Origin: Pseudomonas sp. Au-Pse12
GTDB taxonomy: Bacteria; Pseudomonadota; Gammaproteobacteria; Pseudomonadales; Pseudomonadaceae
NCBI RefSeq assembly: GCF_021341665.1
Contig: NZ_JAJTTH010000005.1
Location: 310,001 to 374,000, forward strand
Length of the DNA: 64,000 nucleotides
Direction of reading: 5' to 3'
The notes under the pieces are model-generated. The model worked only from the letters and a program-made list of their open reading frames with translations, was not told the origin of the DNA and searched no databases. The translations under genes and the position numbers were made by a program. This document shows positions 25,021 through 33,940 of the stretch, one piece after another; position 1 is the stretch's first letter, and every line of letters starts with the position of its first letter.

Positions 25021-26481
25021 TTACAGCACCGACGCGCTGGTGGCCAGCTTCGGCTGGCGATACAGGTCCAGCAGCACCTGATCCAGCACCGAGGAGGCGC
25101 CGAACGGCCGTGGATCGTTGAGGATCGCCACCACTGCCCAGGTATTGCCGTTGTCATCGCGGCTGTAGCCGGCGATGGCGCGGACGGTGTTCAGGGTGCC
25201 AGTCTTGATGTGCGCCTCACCCGACATGGCGGTGCGCTTGAGGCGCTTGCGCATGGTGCCGTCCATGCCGGCGATCGGCATCGAGCTGATGAACTCGGCC
25301 GCATAGGGGCTCTTCCACGCGGCTTGCAGCAGGCCGGCCATTTCCCGGGCGCTGACCCGCTCGGCACGGGACAGGCCGGAGCCGTTCTCCATCACCAGGT
25401 GCGGCGAGGTAATGCCCTTCTTCGCCAGCCATTGGCGCACCACGCGCTGGGCGGCCTTGGCGTCATCGCCATCGGCCTCGTTGCGGTACTTGGCGCCCAG
25501 GCTCAGGAACAACTGCTGGGCCATGGTGTTGTTACTGTATTTGTTGATGTCGCGGATGATTTCCGCGAGGTCCGGGGAGAAGGCCCGGGCCAGCACCTTG
25601 GCATCCTTGGGCACCACCGCCAGGCGATCCTGGCCCTGGATGCTGCCGCCCAGTTCGCTCCAGATCGCCCGCACCGCGCCGGCGGTATAGGTGGCGTGGT
25701 CCAGCAGCGACAGGTAGGTCTGGGAGCTGCAGCCATCGCCCAACTGGCCGCCGACGGTGACGATTACGCTGCCATCGGCCTGGGTGACCGGGTTGTAGCG
25801 CACGTCACCGGTGCACTGCTTGGTGTTGACCGCCTTGACCTGGTTGTCGATGCGAATCTTGGCGATCGGCGGTTCCACCGACACCAGCACCCGCCCGGAA
25901 TCATTGCGGGCAACAAAGCGCAGGGCCTTGAGGTTGACCATCAGGGCGTCGGGCTTGACCAGGAACGGCTTGTTCTCGTCGTTGCCGTCGTCATTGAATT
26001 CCGGCAGTTGCGGTTGCACGAAGTAGTTGCGATCCAGCACCAGGTCGCCGGTGACTTGCTGCACGCCATTGGCCCGCAAGTCGCGCATCAGCAGCCAGAG
26101 CTTCTCCATGTTCAGCTTGGGGTCGCCGCCGCCCTTGAGGTACAGGTTGCCGTTGAGGATGCCGCCGCTGAGGGTGCCGTCGGTATAGAACTCGGTTTTC
26201 CACTGGTGGGTTGGGCCGAGCATTTCCAGGGCTGCATAAGTGGTCACCAGCTTCATGGTGGACGCCGGATTGACCGATACATCGGCGTTGAAAATGGTCG
26301 GGGTGCCCGGGCCGTTCAGGGGGATCATCACCAGCGACAGCGCGTTATCCGGAAGTTTGCTGGCTTTGAGGGCTTGCTGGACCTTGGGGGTCAGGGTGGT
26401 GTTGACCGGGGCCGCGGAAACGGGGAATGCCAGGGGTAGAAAAACACTGGCAAGCAACAGAGGACGCAACGATTTGATCAT
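25021..26481 (-). CDS. dacB: D-alanyl-D-alanine carboxypeptidase/endopeptidase (PBP4)
   Basis: A 486-aa periplasmic penicillin-binding protein of the S13 family, trimming or cleaving peptidoglycan cross-links. A signal peptide occupies about residues 1-24 (LLLASVFLPLAFPVSA). Active-site motifs are STMK in NPASTMKLVTTYA, SNN in KYSNNTMAQQ and KTG in HIKTGTLNTV. The ATG at 26481 begins directly at the signal peptide; a start 15 codons upstream would add a non-signal extension. Confidence 0.94.
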   Translation of the reverse strand: MIKSLRPLLLASVFLPLAFPVSAAPVNTTLTPKVQQALKASKLPDNALSLVMIPLNGPGTPTIFNADVSVNPASTMKLVTTYAALEMLGPTHQWKTEFYTDGTLSGGILNGNLYLKGGGDPKLNMEKLWLLMRDLRANGVQQVTGDLVLDRNYFVQPQLPEFNDDGNDENKPFLVKPDALMVNLKALRFVARNDSGRVLVSVEPPIAKIRIDNQVKAVNTKQCTGDVRYNPVTQADGSVIVTVGGQLGDGCSSQTYLSLLDHATYTAGAVRAIWSELGGSIQGQDRLAVVPKDAKVLARAFSPDLAEIIRDINKYSNNTMAQQLFLSLGAKYRNEADGDDAKAAQRVVRQWLAKKGITSPHLVMENGSGLSRAERVSAREMAGLLQAAWKSPYAAEFISSMPIAGMDGTMRKRLKRTAMSGEAHIKTGTLNTVRAIAGYSRDDNGNTWAVVAILNDPRPFGASSVLDQVLLDLYRQPKLATSASVL

Positions 26482-26716
26482 ATGAAATGGAACCCTGCAG
26501 TCGAGGGGGAAAAAAGGCGAGGGCATGCAGATAAAATCCCTCAGTAGTCATGAAAGTGTCGGCATTATGCCCCAAGGTATAGCGGCTTGTGCCGTGCCAC
26601 GGGCTGCCGGGGTGGTATTTTTTTTACCAATGGCAGGGCCGCGTCCTCATAGAGTCAGGCAATCGCTTGCCTAAACTGGTAAAGTGCCGCCCGTTATTAC
26701 TTATGAGGATTGTTCC

Positions 26717-27061
26717 ATGGCCACTAACCGTTCCCGCCGTCTGCGCAAAAAACTCTGCGTGGATGAATTTCAGGAGCTGGGTTTTGAGCTGAACCTGGAT
26801 TTCAAAGAAGATCTGGCTGACGAAGCTATCGATGCTTTCCTCGACGCATTCCTCAAAGAAGCGATGGAAGCCAACGGCCTGGGCTATGTAGGCGGCGACG
26901 ACTTCGGTCTGGTATGCCTGAGCAAGCGCGGTTCCGTCAGCGAAGAGCAACGTGCCACCGTTGAAGCCTGGCTCAAGGCGCGCACCGAGCTGACCACCGT
27001 TGAAGTCAGCCCGCTGCTGGACGTCTGGTACCCGGACAACGCGATCAACCCAGTCGCGTGA
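26717..27061 (+). CDS. yggL: YggL-family 50S ribosome-binding protein
   Basis: A 114-aa DUF469 protein. It begins MATNRSRRLRKKLCVDEFQE and contains the acidic helix DEAIDAFLDAFLKEAMEANG and the GYVGGDDFGLVC strand typical of YggL. E. coli YggL is reported to bind the large ribosomal subunit. ATG 26717 follows a GAGGA site. A perfect AGGCAA/TTGCCT inverted repeat with four-base spacer lies at 26657-26672 upstream. Confidence 0.9.
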   Translation: MATNRSRRLRKKLCVDEFQELGFELNLDFKEDLADEAIDAFLDAFLKEAMEANGLGYVGGDDFGLVCLSKRGSVSEEQRATVEAWLKARTELTTVEVSPLLDVWYPDNAINPVA

Positions 27062-27067
27062 TGTCAT

Positions 27068-27097
27068 GCATGAGCGGCCCGTCCGGGCCGCTCATGC
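27068..27097 (+). terminator. Long-stem hairpin after yggL
   Basis: A 13-bp perfect stem (GCATGAGCGGCCC and its complement) with a four-base loop begins seven bases after the yggL stop. It is followed only by GTTGTTG, so it may act as a terminator or as a 3'-end stabiliser. Confidence 0.6.
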
Positions 27098-27192
27098 GTT
27101 GTTGCCCCAGGGCAACGTCTCGATCTTTCCCTTGTCTCCTTGCACCTGCCACGGGCCCGCCCCGGGTTCTGTCGTGGGCGCTGATATTCGAA

Positions 27193-27217
27193 GGCGCTGG
27201 CTTGCCAGTGAAGCGCC
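27193..27217. repeat. REP-like palindromic element after benE
   Basis: An outer GGCGCT/AGCGCC pair encloses CTGGC-TT-GCCAG. It abuts the benE stop codon. The inner core recurs at 43346-43359. Confidence 0.6.
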
Positions 27218-28408
27218 TCAGGCATTGCGCCAGTTCAGGATCATCAAGGTCACCACCCCCGCGACGATTCCCCAGAACGCCGAGCCGATGGAAAACAGCG
27301 TCAGCCCCGACGCCGTGACCATGAAGGTGATCAACGCGGCCTCACGCTCCTTCACTTCACTCATGGCAATGCTCAGGCCGTTGATGATCGAGCCGAACAG
27401 TGCCAGGGCGGCAATCGACAGCACCAGTTCCTTGGGCAGGGCAGCGAACAGCGCCGCCAGGGTGGCGCCGAAGACCCCGGCAATGCCGTAGAAAATCCCG
27501 CACCACACCGCCGCGGTGTAGCGCTTGCTGTGATCTTCGTGGGCGTGCGGGCCGGTGCAGATGGCGGCGCTGATGGCCGCGAGGTTGATGCCGTGGGAAC
27601 CGAACGGCGCCAGCAGCAGCGAGGCAAAACCGGTGGCGGTGATCAGCGGCGAGGCTGGAACGTTGTAGCCATCGGCGCGCAGCACGGCGACCCCGGGCAT
27701 GTTCTGCGAAGTCATGGCCACCACGAACAGGGGAATGCCGATGCTGATGGTGGCCGCCAGGGAGAAGTGCGGCGTGGTCCAGACCGGTGTCGCCACTTCC
27801 AGGTGAAAGCCGCTGAAGTCCAGCAGGCCCATGGCGCCCGACAGGGCCGTGCCAATCAGCAGCGCGGCCAGTACCGCGTAGCGCGGCGACAGGCGCTTGA
27901 CCACCAGGTAGGTGAAGAACATGCCCAGTACCAGGCCGGTGCGATGCTGGGCGGCGACGAAGATTTCACTGCCGATCTTGAACAGGATCCCCGCCAGCAG
28001 GGCCGCTGCCAGGGACGCGGGGATCTTTTTCACCAGGCGCTCGAAGCTGCCGGTCAGCCCGCACAGGGTGACCAGCACGGCACAGGTGATGTAGGCGCCG
28101 ATGGCTTCGCCGTAGGTGACTCCGGAGAGGCTGGTGATCAGCAAGGCAGCGCCGGGGGTCGACCAGGCGATGGTAATGGGGGTGCGATAGCGCAACGACA
28201 GGCCGATGCTGCACACCGCCATGCCGATGGAGATGGCCCAGATCCACGAGGAAATCTGACCGCTGGTCAGGCCGGCGGCTTGTCCGGCCTGGAACATCAG
28301 CACCAGGGAGCTGGTGTAGCCAGTCATCATGGCGATGAAGCCGGCCACTATGGCTGACGGTGAAGTATCGGCCAGAGGGCGCAGCTGCGCGGGAGTGGCG
28401 TCGGACAT
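27218..28408 (-). CDS. benE: BenE-family permease
   Basis: A 396-aa inner-membrane transporter of the BenE (benzoate:H+ symporter) family with about 11-12 hydrophobic helices. Recognisable segments are SAIVAGFIAMMTGYTSSLVLMF, RTPITIAWSTPGAALL and NMPGVAVLRADGY. Benzoate genes are absent nearby. The neighbours upstream are regulators and a nucleoside-type channel, so the substrate here may differ; this is inference. ATG 28408 is favoured because the preceding 34 in-frame codons lack family character. Confidence 0.88.
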   Translation of the reverse strand: MSDATPAQLRPLADTSPSAIVAGFIAMMTGYTSSLVLMFQAGQAAGLTSGQISSWIWAISIGMAVCSIGLSLRYRTPITIAWSTPGAALLITSLSGVTYGEAIGAYITCAVLVTLCGLTGSFERLVKKIPASLAAALLAGILFKIGSEIFVAAQHRTGLVLGMFFTYLVVKRLSPRYAVLAALLIGTALSGAMGLLDFSGFHLEVATPVWTTPHFSLAATISIGIPLFVVAMTSQNMPGVAVLRADGYNVPASPLITATGFASLLLAPFGSHGINLAAISAAICTGPHAHEDHSKRYTAAVWCGIFYGIAGVFGATLAALFAALPKELVLSIAALALFGSIINGLSIAMSEVKEREAALITFMVTASGLTLFSIGSAFWGIVAGVVTLMILNWRNA

Positions 28409-28726
28409 TACTGCTGTTCCTTGTTCTTGAAGTGCGCAAAAAACCACATCCCGGGCGCATTGATCGAAGCGCTTTCGAGCAATGGGCCAGTCATGGGGTT
28501 CAAGGTTCAAGCCTAAACTTAAAAGTAACTTTGCATTGCAATACAGCCGTGACTACAAATAGCCGTACAGTCGCCGAGCAAGCGGTGGGTCCGTAACACT
28601 TTTTGCTAGCGATCCCCATGGGTTGTGTACAATGTGCCCCTGTTTTAACGCGATACTTGCCAGCGACCCACCGTGGCGTATTAAAGTCACGCCGAAATCG
28701 CCGCAGTCCTTCCGACCCGAGTGCCC
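28409..28726. other. Divergent regulatory region between benE and a GntR gene
   Basis: These 318 bases contain no gene. They must carry the divergent benE and GntR promoters. The clearest signal is the TTGT/ACAA palindrome at 28623-28632. Confidence 0.55.
28623..28632. promoter_or_regulatory. Candidate GntR operator 1
   Basis: TTGTGTACAA has perfect TTGT/ACAA arms, about 95 bases upstream of the GntR gene. A nearly identical site (TTGTATACAG) with the same flanking TGCCC lies upstream of the LysR gene at 29610. Such palindromes are typical of GntR/FadR-type binding sites. Confidence 0.5.
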
Positions 28727-29491
28727 ATGAACGAACAGTTGCAACCTCTCAAGAAACAACCGCGAGCAGGCAAAGCCGGTCGCAGCGGAACCCAGGACGA
28801 TATTGTCTACGCGCACATCTTTGAGGCCATCCTCGAGCAGCGCCTGGCGCCCGGTACCAAATTGAGCGAAGAGGCGCTGGGGGAGATTTTCGGAGTCAGT
28901 CGGACCATCATCCGTCGTGCCCTGTCGCGTCTGGCCCATGAAGGCGTGGTGCTGCTGCGACCCAACCGTGGCGCGGTGGTTTCCAGCCCGAGCGTCGAGG
29001 AAGCCCGTCAGGTGTTCCTGGCCCGGCGTCTGGTGGAGCGAGCCATCACTGAGCTGGCCGTGCAGCACGCCACCGCCGAGCAGTTGCTGGAGTTGCGGCA
29101 GATGGTCAGCGAAGAGCGCGACAGCTTTTCCCGTGGCGATCGCGGCGCCGGAATCCGTCTCTCCGGGGAGTTCCACCTGAAGCTGGCGGAAGCGGCCAGG
29201 AACGCGCCGCTGATCAGTTTCCAGCGCAGCCTGGTGTCCCAGACTTCGCTGATCATCGCCCAGTACGAAAGCGGCAACCGCTCGCATTGTTCCTACGATG
29301 AACACACCCAGCTGATCGATGCCATCGAAGCCAGGGACGGTGAACTGGCGGTGAACCTGATGATGCATCACATGGACCACATCGACAGCAAGCTCAACCT
29401 CGACGAGGAAAGCGCTTCGGACGACCTGCATGCGGTGTTCTCGCACCTGCTGCAAACCAAGAAGCCGGGGCGGCCCAGCGCCAAGCTCTGA
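28727..29491 (+). CDS. GntR/FadR-family transcriptional regulator
   Basis: A 254-aa repressor-type protein. The N-terminal winged helix-turn-helix spans about residues 25-95 (LAPGTKLSEEALGEIFGVSRTIIRRALSRLAHEGVV). The C-terminal FCD effector domain has metal-ligand-like residues in EFHLKLAEAA and MMHHMDHID. ATG 28727 is used; an in-frame GTG at 28721 is possible. It lies between benE (divergent) and a LysR gene, in a block with purine genes. The effector is unknown. Confidence 0.88.
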   Translation: MNEQLQPLKKQPRAGKAGRSGTQDDIVYAHIFEAILEQRLAPGTKLSEEALGEIFGVSRTIIRRALSRLAHEGVVLLRPNRGAVVSSPSVEEARQVFLARRLVERAITELAVQHATAEQLLELRQMVSEERDSFSRGDRGAGIRLSGEFHLKLAEAARNAPLISFQRSLVSQTSLIIAQYESGNRSHCSYDEHTQLIDAIEARDGELAVNLMMHHMDHIDSKLNLDEESASDDLHAVFSHLLQTKKPGRPSAKL

Positions 29492-29515
29492 GTAGCCGTC
29501 GCCAGCTTCAAGCAA

Positions 29516-29553
29516 TCCCCCGCTGCGTACCTGGCACGCAGCGGGGGATTTTT
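29516..29553 (+). terminator. Terminator after the GntR gene
   Basis: A 13-bp perfect stem (TCCCCCGCTGCGT and its complement) with a seven-base loop is followed by five T, 25 bases after the GntR stop. Confidence 0.9.
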
Positions 29554-29609
29554 GTTTGGCACAAGCAAAGGTTCCGGGGCGGGTTGATTGTTGCGATTTT
29601 AATGATGGA

Positions 29610-29619
29610 TTGTATACAG
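29610..29619. promoter_or_regulatory. Candidate GntR operator 2
   Basis: TTGTATACAG followed by TGCCC closely matches the site at 28623. It lies about 80 bases before the LysR gene, so the GntR protein may control both itself and this LysR regulator. Confidence 0.45.
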
Positions 29620-29694
29620 TGCCCGCTTCGAGGCGGGCGGCGCGGTTGCAGACCGCCATGACTCGCTTCTCGCCCTGCGAAAGGAGCCCGCGGC

Positions 29695-30645
29695 ATGAGC
29701 GGCAGAACGCTACGTATTCATTCCTCCGCGATCCACTACTTCGACATGGTCCGGCGCTGCCATTCGATCCGTGAGGCTGCCCGGCGTCTGAATGTCGCGT
29801 CCTCGGCGGTGAATCGGCAGATTCTCAAGATCGAGGATGAAATTGGCGCGCCGCTGTTCGAACGCTTGCCCGGCGGCCTGCGCCTGACCCTGGCCGGGGA
29901 GGTTCTCAGTCGCCACGTCAACCTGGTGCTGCAGGATCTGGAGCGGGTGCGCCTGGAGTTCGACGCCTTGCGTGGCTTGAAGAGCGGCCACGTGGAGATC
30001 GCCACGGCAGAAGGCGCCGCGGTGGATCTGCTGCCTTCGGTGCTCAAGCGCATGCGCGATCACTACCCGCAGGTGACCATCGGCGTCACCGTCCAGGGGT
30101 CGCAATCGATTCCCCAGGCCCTGATCAATAGTCGCGCCGACCTGGGCCTGGCCTTCGCCGTGCCGCGGGCGGCGGAAATTCGTCAATTGAGCGTCGGACA
30201 TTTTCGCCTGGGGGCATTGGTCAGCCCTGACCATCCCTTGGCGGAGCGAGGCAGCGTCAACTTCGCCACCTGTGCCGAGCACGGGTTGATCCTGGCCAAG
30301 AGCGAACTGTCGATCCATCACTTGCTGGCGCCACTGCACAAGCGCCTGGGGCTGCTGGACAAGCCGCCGTTGCAGAGCAACTCCATGGAGCTGGCGCGGC
30401 AGATGGCCCGGCACAACATGGGCGTGGCCTTCCAGACCCGTGTCGGGGTCGAGGCGGATCTGGACAAGGGCGAGTTGCTGCACATTCCCCTGAGTGACCA
30501 GGGCGGCATCTACAGTGACCTGGGGCTCTATGCCCGCAGTGGCCGCGACTTGCCCAGCGCGGTGGAGGCGCTGGCGCATTTGCTCAGTGAGGAGATCGCG
30601 ATTCGCGAGCGGGCAGAGCGCGCCTTCGGCCAGCCGGTGCTCTGA
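29695..30645 (+). CDS. LysR-family transcriptional regulator
   Basis: A 316-aa regulator with an N-terminal helix-turn-helix (CHSIREAARRLNVASSAVNRQILKIEDEIGAPLFERL) and a LysR substrate-binding domain (GHVEIATAEGAAVDLLPSVL, NSRADLGLAFAV). AAAGGAG lies before the ATG. The Tsx-like channel gene follows on the same strand after 148 bases. The effector is unknown. Confidence 0.9.
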   Translation: MSGRTLRIHSSAIHYFDMVRRCHSIREAARRLNVASSAVNRQILKIEDEIGAPLFERLPGGLRLTLAGEVLSRHVNLVLQDLERVRLEFDALRGLKSGHVEIATAEGAAVDLLPSVLKRMRDHYPQVTIGVTVQGSQSIPQALINSRADLGLAFAVPRAAEIRQLSVGHFRLGALVSPDHPLAERGSVNFATCAEHGLILAKSELSIHHLLAPLHKRLGLLDKPPLQSNSMELARQMARHNMGVAFQTRVGVEADLDKGELLHIPLSDQGGIYSDLGLYARSGRDLPSAVEALAHLLSEEIAIRERAERAFGQPVL

Positions 30646-30793
30646 GTCCGGCCTCCTGGCCCCGTGTTGCCATTTCGGCAGCGCCCTGATCGATATTCTG
30701 TGCTTTGGGCACTGTGGCGCTTGTGTCGATACTGCGTCCGGTCGGCAGCCAGCGAAGCTGCCTCAAGCCACACCGCCACAGGACATAATAAAA

Positions 30794-31627
30794 ATGAAAA
30801 AGGCACTACAAGGCGCAACCCTGCTATTGACCATGATCGGAGCAGGGGAAGCAGCCGCCCTCGAGTGGATGAACAACAGCGTCGGCTTTCGGTACGGCAA
30901 GGAGTTCACCAACCCGAACAACCCGCACTACATCAGCAAGCGCATCTACAGCTTCACCCACGCCAGCGGCTACCAGTACGGCAGCAACTACCTGCACCTG
31001 GATGTACTGCTTTCCGACAGCGACGATCCGCGCAAGGGCACCCACAAGGGCAGCAGCGAGGTCTACGGGGTCTATCGTCATCAGCTGTATTCTTCCCGGG
31101 TACTGGGCACGCCGCTGGGCACCGGCCTGATCAAGGACTACGCGCTGACCATGGGCTTCGACGCCAGCCGCAACAACAACCTGGGATCGGCGAAAAAGCG
31201 CGCCCTGGTCTTTGGCCCGACCCTCAAGTTCAACACGGTCGGAGTGCTTGACCTGAGCTTGCTGTACTACAAGGAAAACAACCATTCGGGGATCCCCGGG
31301 GCCAAGGATCCGGATCACACCTTCGACGATACCTACCTGCTCAACCTGGCCTGGATGCGACCTTTCGAAGTCGGCAGCCACGCTGCCAAGTTCCAGGGTT
31401 TCATCAACTACACCGGTGAAAAGGGGCACGACTACAACTACCGCGACACCGCTCCGGAAACCCTGCTGCGCAGTTCGTTGATGGTGGCCGTGCTGCCGGG
31501 CAAGAACGTCAAGCCCAACCTGTACCTGGGGGTTGGCTACGAATACTGGCATAACAAGTTCGGGGTGGACGGCGGACGTGGCACGCGGACCTCGGCGCCA
31601 ACCTTGAACATGGAAGTGACCTTCTAG
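30794..31627 (+). CDS. Tsx/OmpK-like outer-membrane nucleoside channel
   Basis: A 277-aa outer-membrane protein. A signal peptide ends near residue 22 (LLTMIGAGEAAA before LEWMNNS). A beta-barrel follows with alternating aromatic strands (NYLHLDVLLSDSDD, PNLYLGVGYEYWHNKFG) and a C-terminal Phe (NMEVTF), as needed for barrel assembly. WMNNSVGFRYGKEFTNP and the overall pattern resemble the Tsx/OmpK nucleoside-channel family. Its placement beside guaD and xdh suggests uptake of nucleosides or purines (inference). Confidence 0.82.
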   Translation: MKKALQGATLLLTMIGAGEAAALEWMNNSVGFRYGKEFTNPNNPHYISKRIYSFTHASGYQYGSNYLHLDVLLSDSDDPRKGTHKGSSEVYGVYRHQLYSSRVLGTPLGTGLIKDYALTMGFDASRNNNLGSAKKRALVFGPTLKFNTVGVLDLSLLYYKENNHSGIPGAKDPDHTFDDTYLLNLAWMRPFEVGSHAAKFQGFINYTGEKGHDYNYRDTAPETLLRSSLMVAVLPGKNVKPNLYLGVGYEYWHNKFGVDGGRGTRTSAPTLNMEVTF

Positions 31628-31657
31628 GTTCCGTGCAACCCGGTTCAGGGTGCAGAC

Positions 31658-31696
31658 AAAAAATCCCCCGTGCGAGGCTGTCGAACGGGGGATTTT
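31658..31696. terminator. Bidirectional terminator between the channel gene and guaD
   Basis: A 12-bp stem (AAAATCCCCCGT with ACGGGGGATTTT) has A-rich and T-rich flanks on its two sides, between two convergent genes. Confidence 0.9.
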
Positions 31697-31710
31697 CATT
31701 TTCGCAAAGG

Positions 31711-33015
31711 TTAGCGCTGGTGCACCTGCTGGCCGGCGGCAAAGGTCTGCAGCACCGTGCGGTCATCCCCCAGGGTCATCAGCACGAACAGGGTTTCGGC
31801 GATGCTCTTGGCCTGCTTCAGGCGGTAGCTGAGCAGCGGCGTGGCGTGGTAGTCGAGGACCACGAAGTCGGCGTCGGTGCCCGGGTGCAGGGTGCCGATC
31901 TTGTCCTCCAGGCGCAGGGCCCGGGCGCCGCCCAGTGTCGCCAGGTACAGCGACTTGAACGGGCTCAGGCGGGCGCCTTGCAGTTGCATGACCTTGTAGG
32001 CCTCGTTCAGGGTCTGCAGCAGCGAGAAGCTGGTGCCGCCACCGACGTCGGTGCCCAGGCCGACGTTGAGCTTGTGCTTTTCCGCCATCGGCAGGTTGAA
32101 CAAGCCGCTGCCGAGGAAGAAGTTCGAGGTTGGGCAGAAGGCCACGGCCGAGCCGGTTTCCGCCAGGCGCGCGCATTCGTCATCGCACAGGTGCACGCCA
32201 TGGGCGAACACCGAGCGCTCGCCGAGCAACTGGTAGTGGTCGTACACGTCCAGGTAACCCTTGCGCTCCGGGAACAGTGCCTTGACCCATTCGATTTCCT
32301 GCAGGTTTTCACTGATGTGGGTCTGCATGTAGAGGTCGGGGTACTCGGTCAGCAACTGGCCGGCCAGGGTCAGTTGCTCCGGGGTACTGGTTGGCGCAAA
32401 GCGCGGAGTGACGGCGTAGTGCAGGCGGCCCTTGCCGTGCCAGCGCTCGATCAGCGCCTTGCTTTCCTGATAGCCGGATTCGGCGGTGTCGGTCAGGTAG
32501 TCCGGGGCGTTGCGGTCCATCATCACCTTGCCGGCGATCATCCGCAGGTCGAGTTTTTCGGCGGCTTCGAAGAACGCGTTGACCGACTGCGGGTGCACGC
32601 TGCCGAACACCAGGGCGGTGGTGGTGCCGTTGCGCAGCAGTTCCTTGATGAAGATGTCCGCCACTTCATTGGCGTGGGCCTGGTCGGCGAACTGGCTTTC
32701 ACAGGGGAAGGTGTAGGTGTTCAGCCAGTCCAGCAGTTGCTCGCCGTAGGCGCCGACCATGCCGGTCTGGGGCAGGTGGATATGCGTGTCGATGAAGCCG
32801 GGAGTGATCAGGGCGTCCGGATAGTGCTCGACCTGCACCTCGGCGGGTAGGTTGGCCAGCAGTTCGCTGGCATGGCCGAGAGCACTGATCCGGCCATTCT
32901 CGATTACCAGCAGGCCGTCTTCGAAGTACTCGTAGGAGGCTTCGATGCCGACTTCGGCCGGGTCGGCGATGCTGTGCAGGATGGCGGCACGGTAGGCTTT
33001 GCGAGTCAAAGGCAT
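31711..33015 (-). CDS. guaD: Guanine deaminase
   Basis: A 434-aa amidohydrolase converting guanine to xanthine and ammonia. The metal-binding HxH lies in PGFIDTHIHLPQTG near residue 75. Further signatures are QTHISEN, FAHGVHLCDDE, FCPTSNFFLG and GLGTDVGGGTSF, the last with the catalytic Asp. It is the last gene of the xdhA-xdhB-xdhC-guaD unit, 22 bases after xdhC. Its product xanthine is the substrate of XdhAB. Confidence 0.95.
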   Translation of the reverse strand: MPLTRKAYRAAILHSIADPAEVGIEASYEYFEDGLLVIENGRISALGHASELLANLPAEVQVEHYPDALITPGFIDTHIHLPQTGMVGAYGEQLLDWLNTYTFPCESQFADQAHANEVADIFIKELLRNGTTTALVFGSVHPQSVNAFFEAAEKLDLRMIAGKVMMDRNAPDYLTDTAESGYQESKALIERWHGKGRLHYAVTPRFAPTSTPEQLTLAGQLLTEYPDLYMQTHISENLQEIEWVKALFPERKGYLDVYDHYQLLGERSVFAHGVHLCDDECARLAETGSAVAFCPTSNFFLGSGLFNLPMAEKHKLNVGLGTDVGGGTSFSLLQTLNEAYKVMQLQGARLSPFKSLYLATLGGARALRLEDKIGTLHPGTDADFVVLDYHATPLLSYRLKQAKSIAETLFVLMTLGDDRTVLQTFAAGQQVHQR

Positions 33016-33037
33016 GGGGGATTCTCAGTGTGTCCTG

Positions 33038-33880
33038 TCAGTTTGAGGCCTGGCTGCGGCGCGAGGCCGGCAGCAGTCTGGCAATGGGTTCGGCGCTGGC
33101 GCTGGGCTGGCCGAAATGAGCGTTGTAGGTGGCGATGATCTCGCCGGCGATGGAGATGGCGATTTCCACAGGCAACTTGCCTTTGACTTCGCCGAGCCCC
33201 ATCGGGCAGCGCATGCGCTGCAAGGTGTCTGCGTCGAAACCGCGATCACGCAGGCGGTGTTCGAACTTGACCCGTTTGGTCTTCGAGCCGATCAGGCCGA
33301 AATAGGTGAAATCGTTGCGCTTGAGCAGGGCCGCGGTCAACTCCAGGTCCAGCTGGTGATTATGGGTCATGACGATGCAATAGCTGCCGGCGGGCAGGTT
33401 ATCGATTTCCTCCAGCGGTTCGTCGCTGACGATCTTGCGCACGCCCTGGGGAATCTGTTCCGGGAACTCCTGTTCCCGCGAATCGATCCAGCGCACCCGG
33501 CAAGGCAGGCTGGCCAGTAGCGGCACCAGGGCGCGGCCGACATGTCCGGCACCGAATACGGCGATCTGTGCCTGTACCTGGCCCATCGGCTCGAACAGCA
33601 GCACCGTGGCGCCGCCGCAGCATTGGCCGAGGCTGGCGCCGAGGCTGAAGCGCTCCAGGTGGGTGGCCTGCTTGCCGGCGGCGAGCATCTCCCGGGCGAT
33701 CTGCATGGCCTTGTATTCCAGGTGGCCGCCGCCGATGGTGTCGAAGGCCCGGGTGGCGCTGACCACCATCTTCGAGCCGGCATTGCGCGGGGTCGAACCC
33801 AGCTCTTCGATGATGGTCACCAGCACGCAGGGTTCGCCCTGGCTTTGCAGGTCGGCGAGGGCGCTGATCCAGTTGTACAT
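33038..33880 (-). CDS. xdhC: XdhC, molybdenum cofactor insertion/sulfuration chaperone for xanthine dehydrogenase
   Basis: A 280-aa XdhC-family protein that binds molybdenum cofactor and delivers its sulfurated form to XdhB. Visible signatures are PCVLVTIIEELGSTPRNAGSKMVV near the N-terminus, QCCGGATVLLFEP, and the Rossmann-like IAVFGAGHVGRALVPLLASL. ATG 33880 has GAGG five bases upstream; the in-frame GTG at 33886 overlaps that site. Confidence 0.93.
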   Translation of the reverse strand: MYNWISALADLQSQGEPCVLVTIIEELGSTPRNAGSKMVVSATRAFDTIGGGHLEYKAMQIAREMLAAGKQATHLERFSLGASLGQCCGGATVLLFEPMGQVQAQIAVFGAGHVGRALVPLLASLPCRVRWIDSREQEFPEQIPQGVRKIVSDEPLEEIDNLPAGSYCIVMTHNHQLDLELTAALLKRNDFTYFGLIGSKTKRVKFEHRLRDRGFDADTLQRMRCPMGLGEVKGKLPVEIAISIAGEIIATYNAHFGQPSASAEPIARLLPASRRSQASN

Positions 33881-33910
33881 GTTCACCTCGACATCTTGGT
33901 TGTCTGCCCG

Positions 33911-33939
33911 GGCCTGTCGCGGGCAAGCCCGCGAAGGCC
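33911..33939. repeat. REP-like palindrome between xdhB and xdhC
   Basis: TCGCGGGC-AA-GCCCGCGA, nested in a GGCCT/AAGGCC outer pair, fills most of the 60-base xdhB-xdhC gap. It is a typical Pseudomonas REP-type hairpin and could modulate xdhC-guaD expression relative to xdhAB. Confidence 0.65.
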
Positions 33940-33940
33940 A

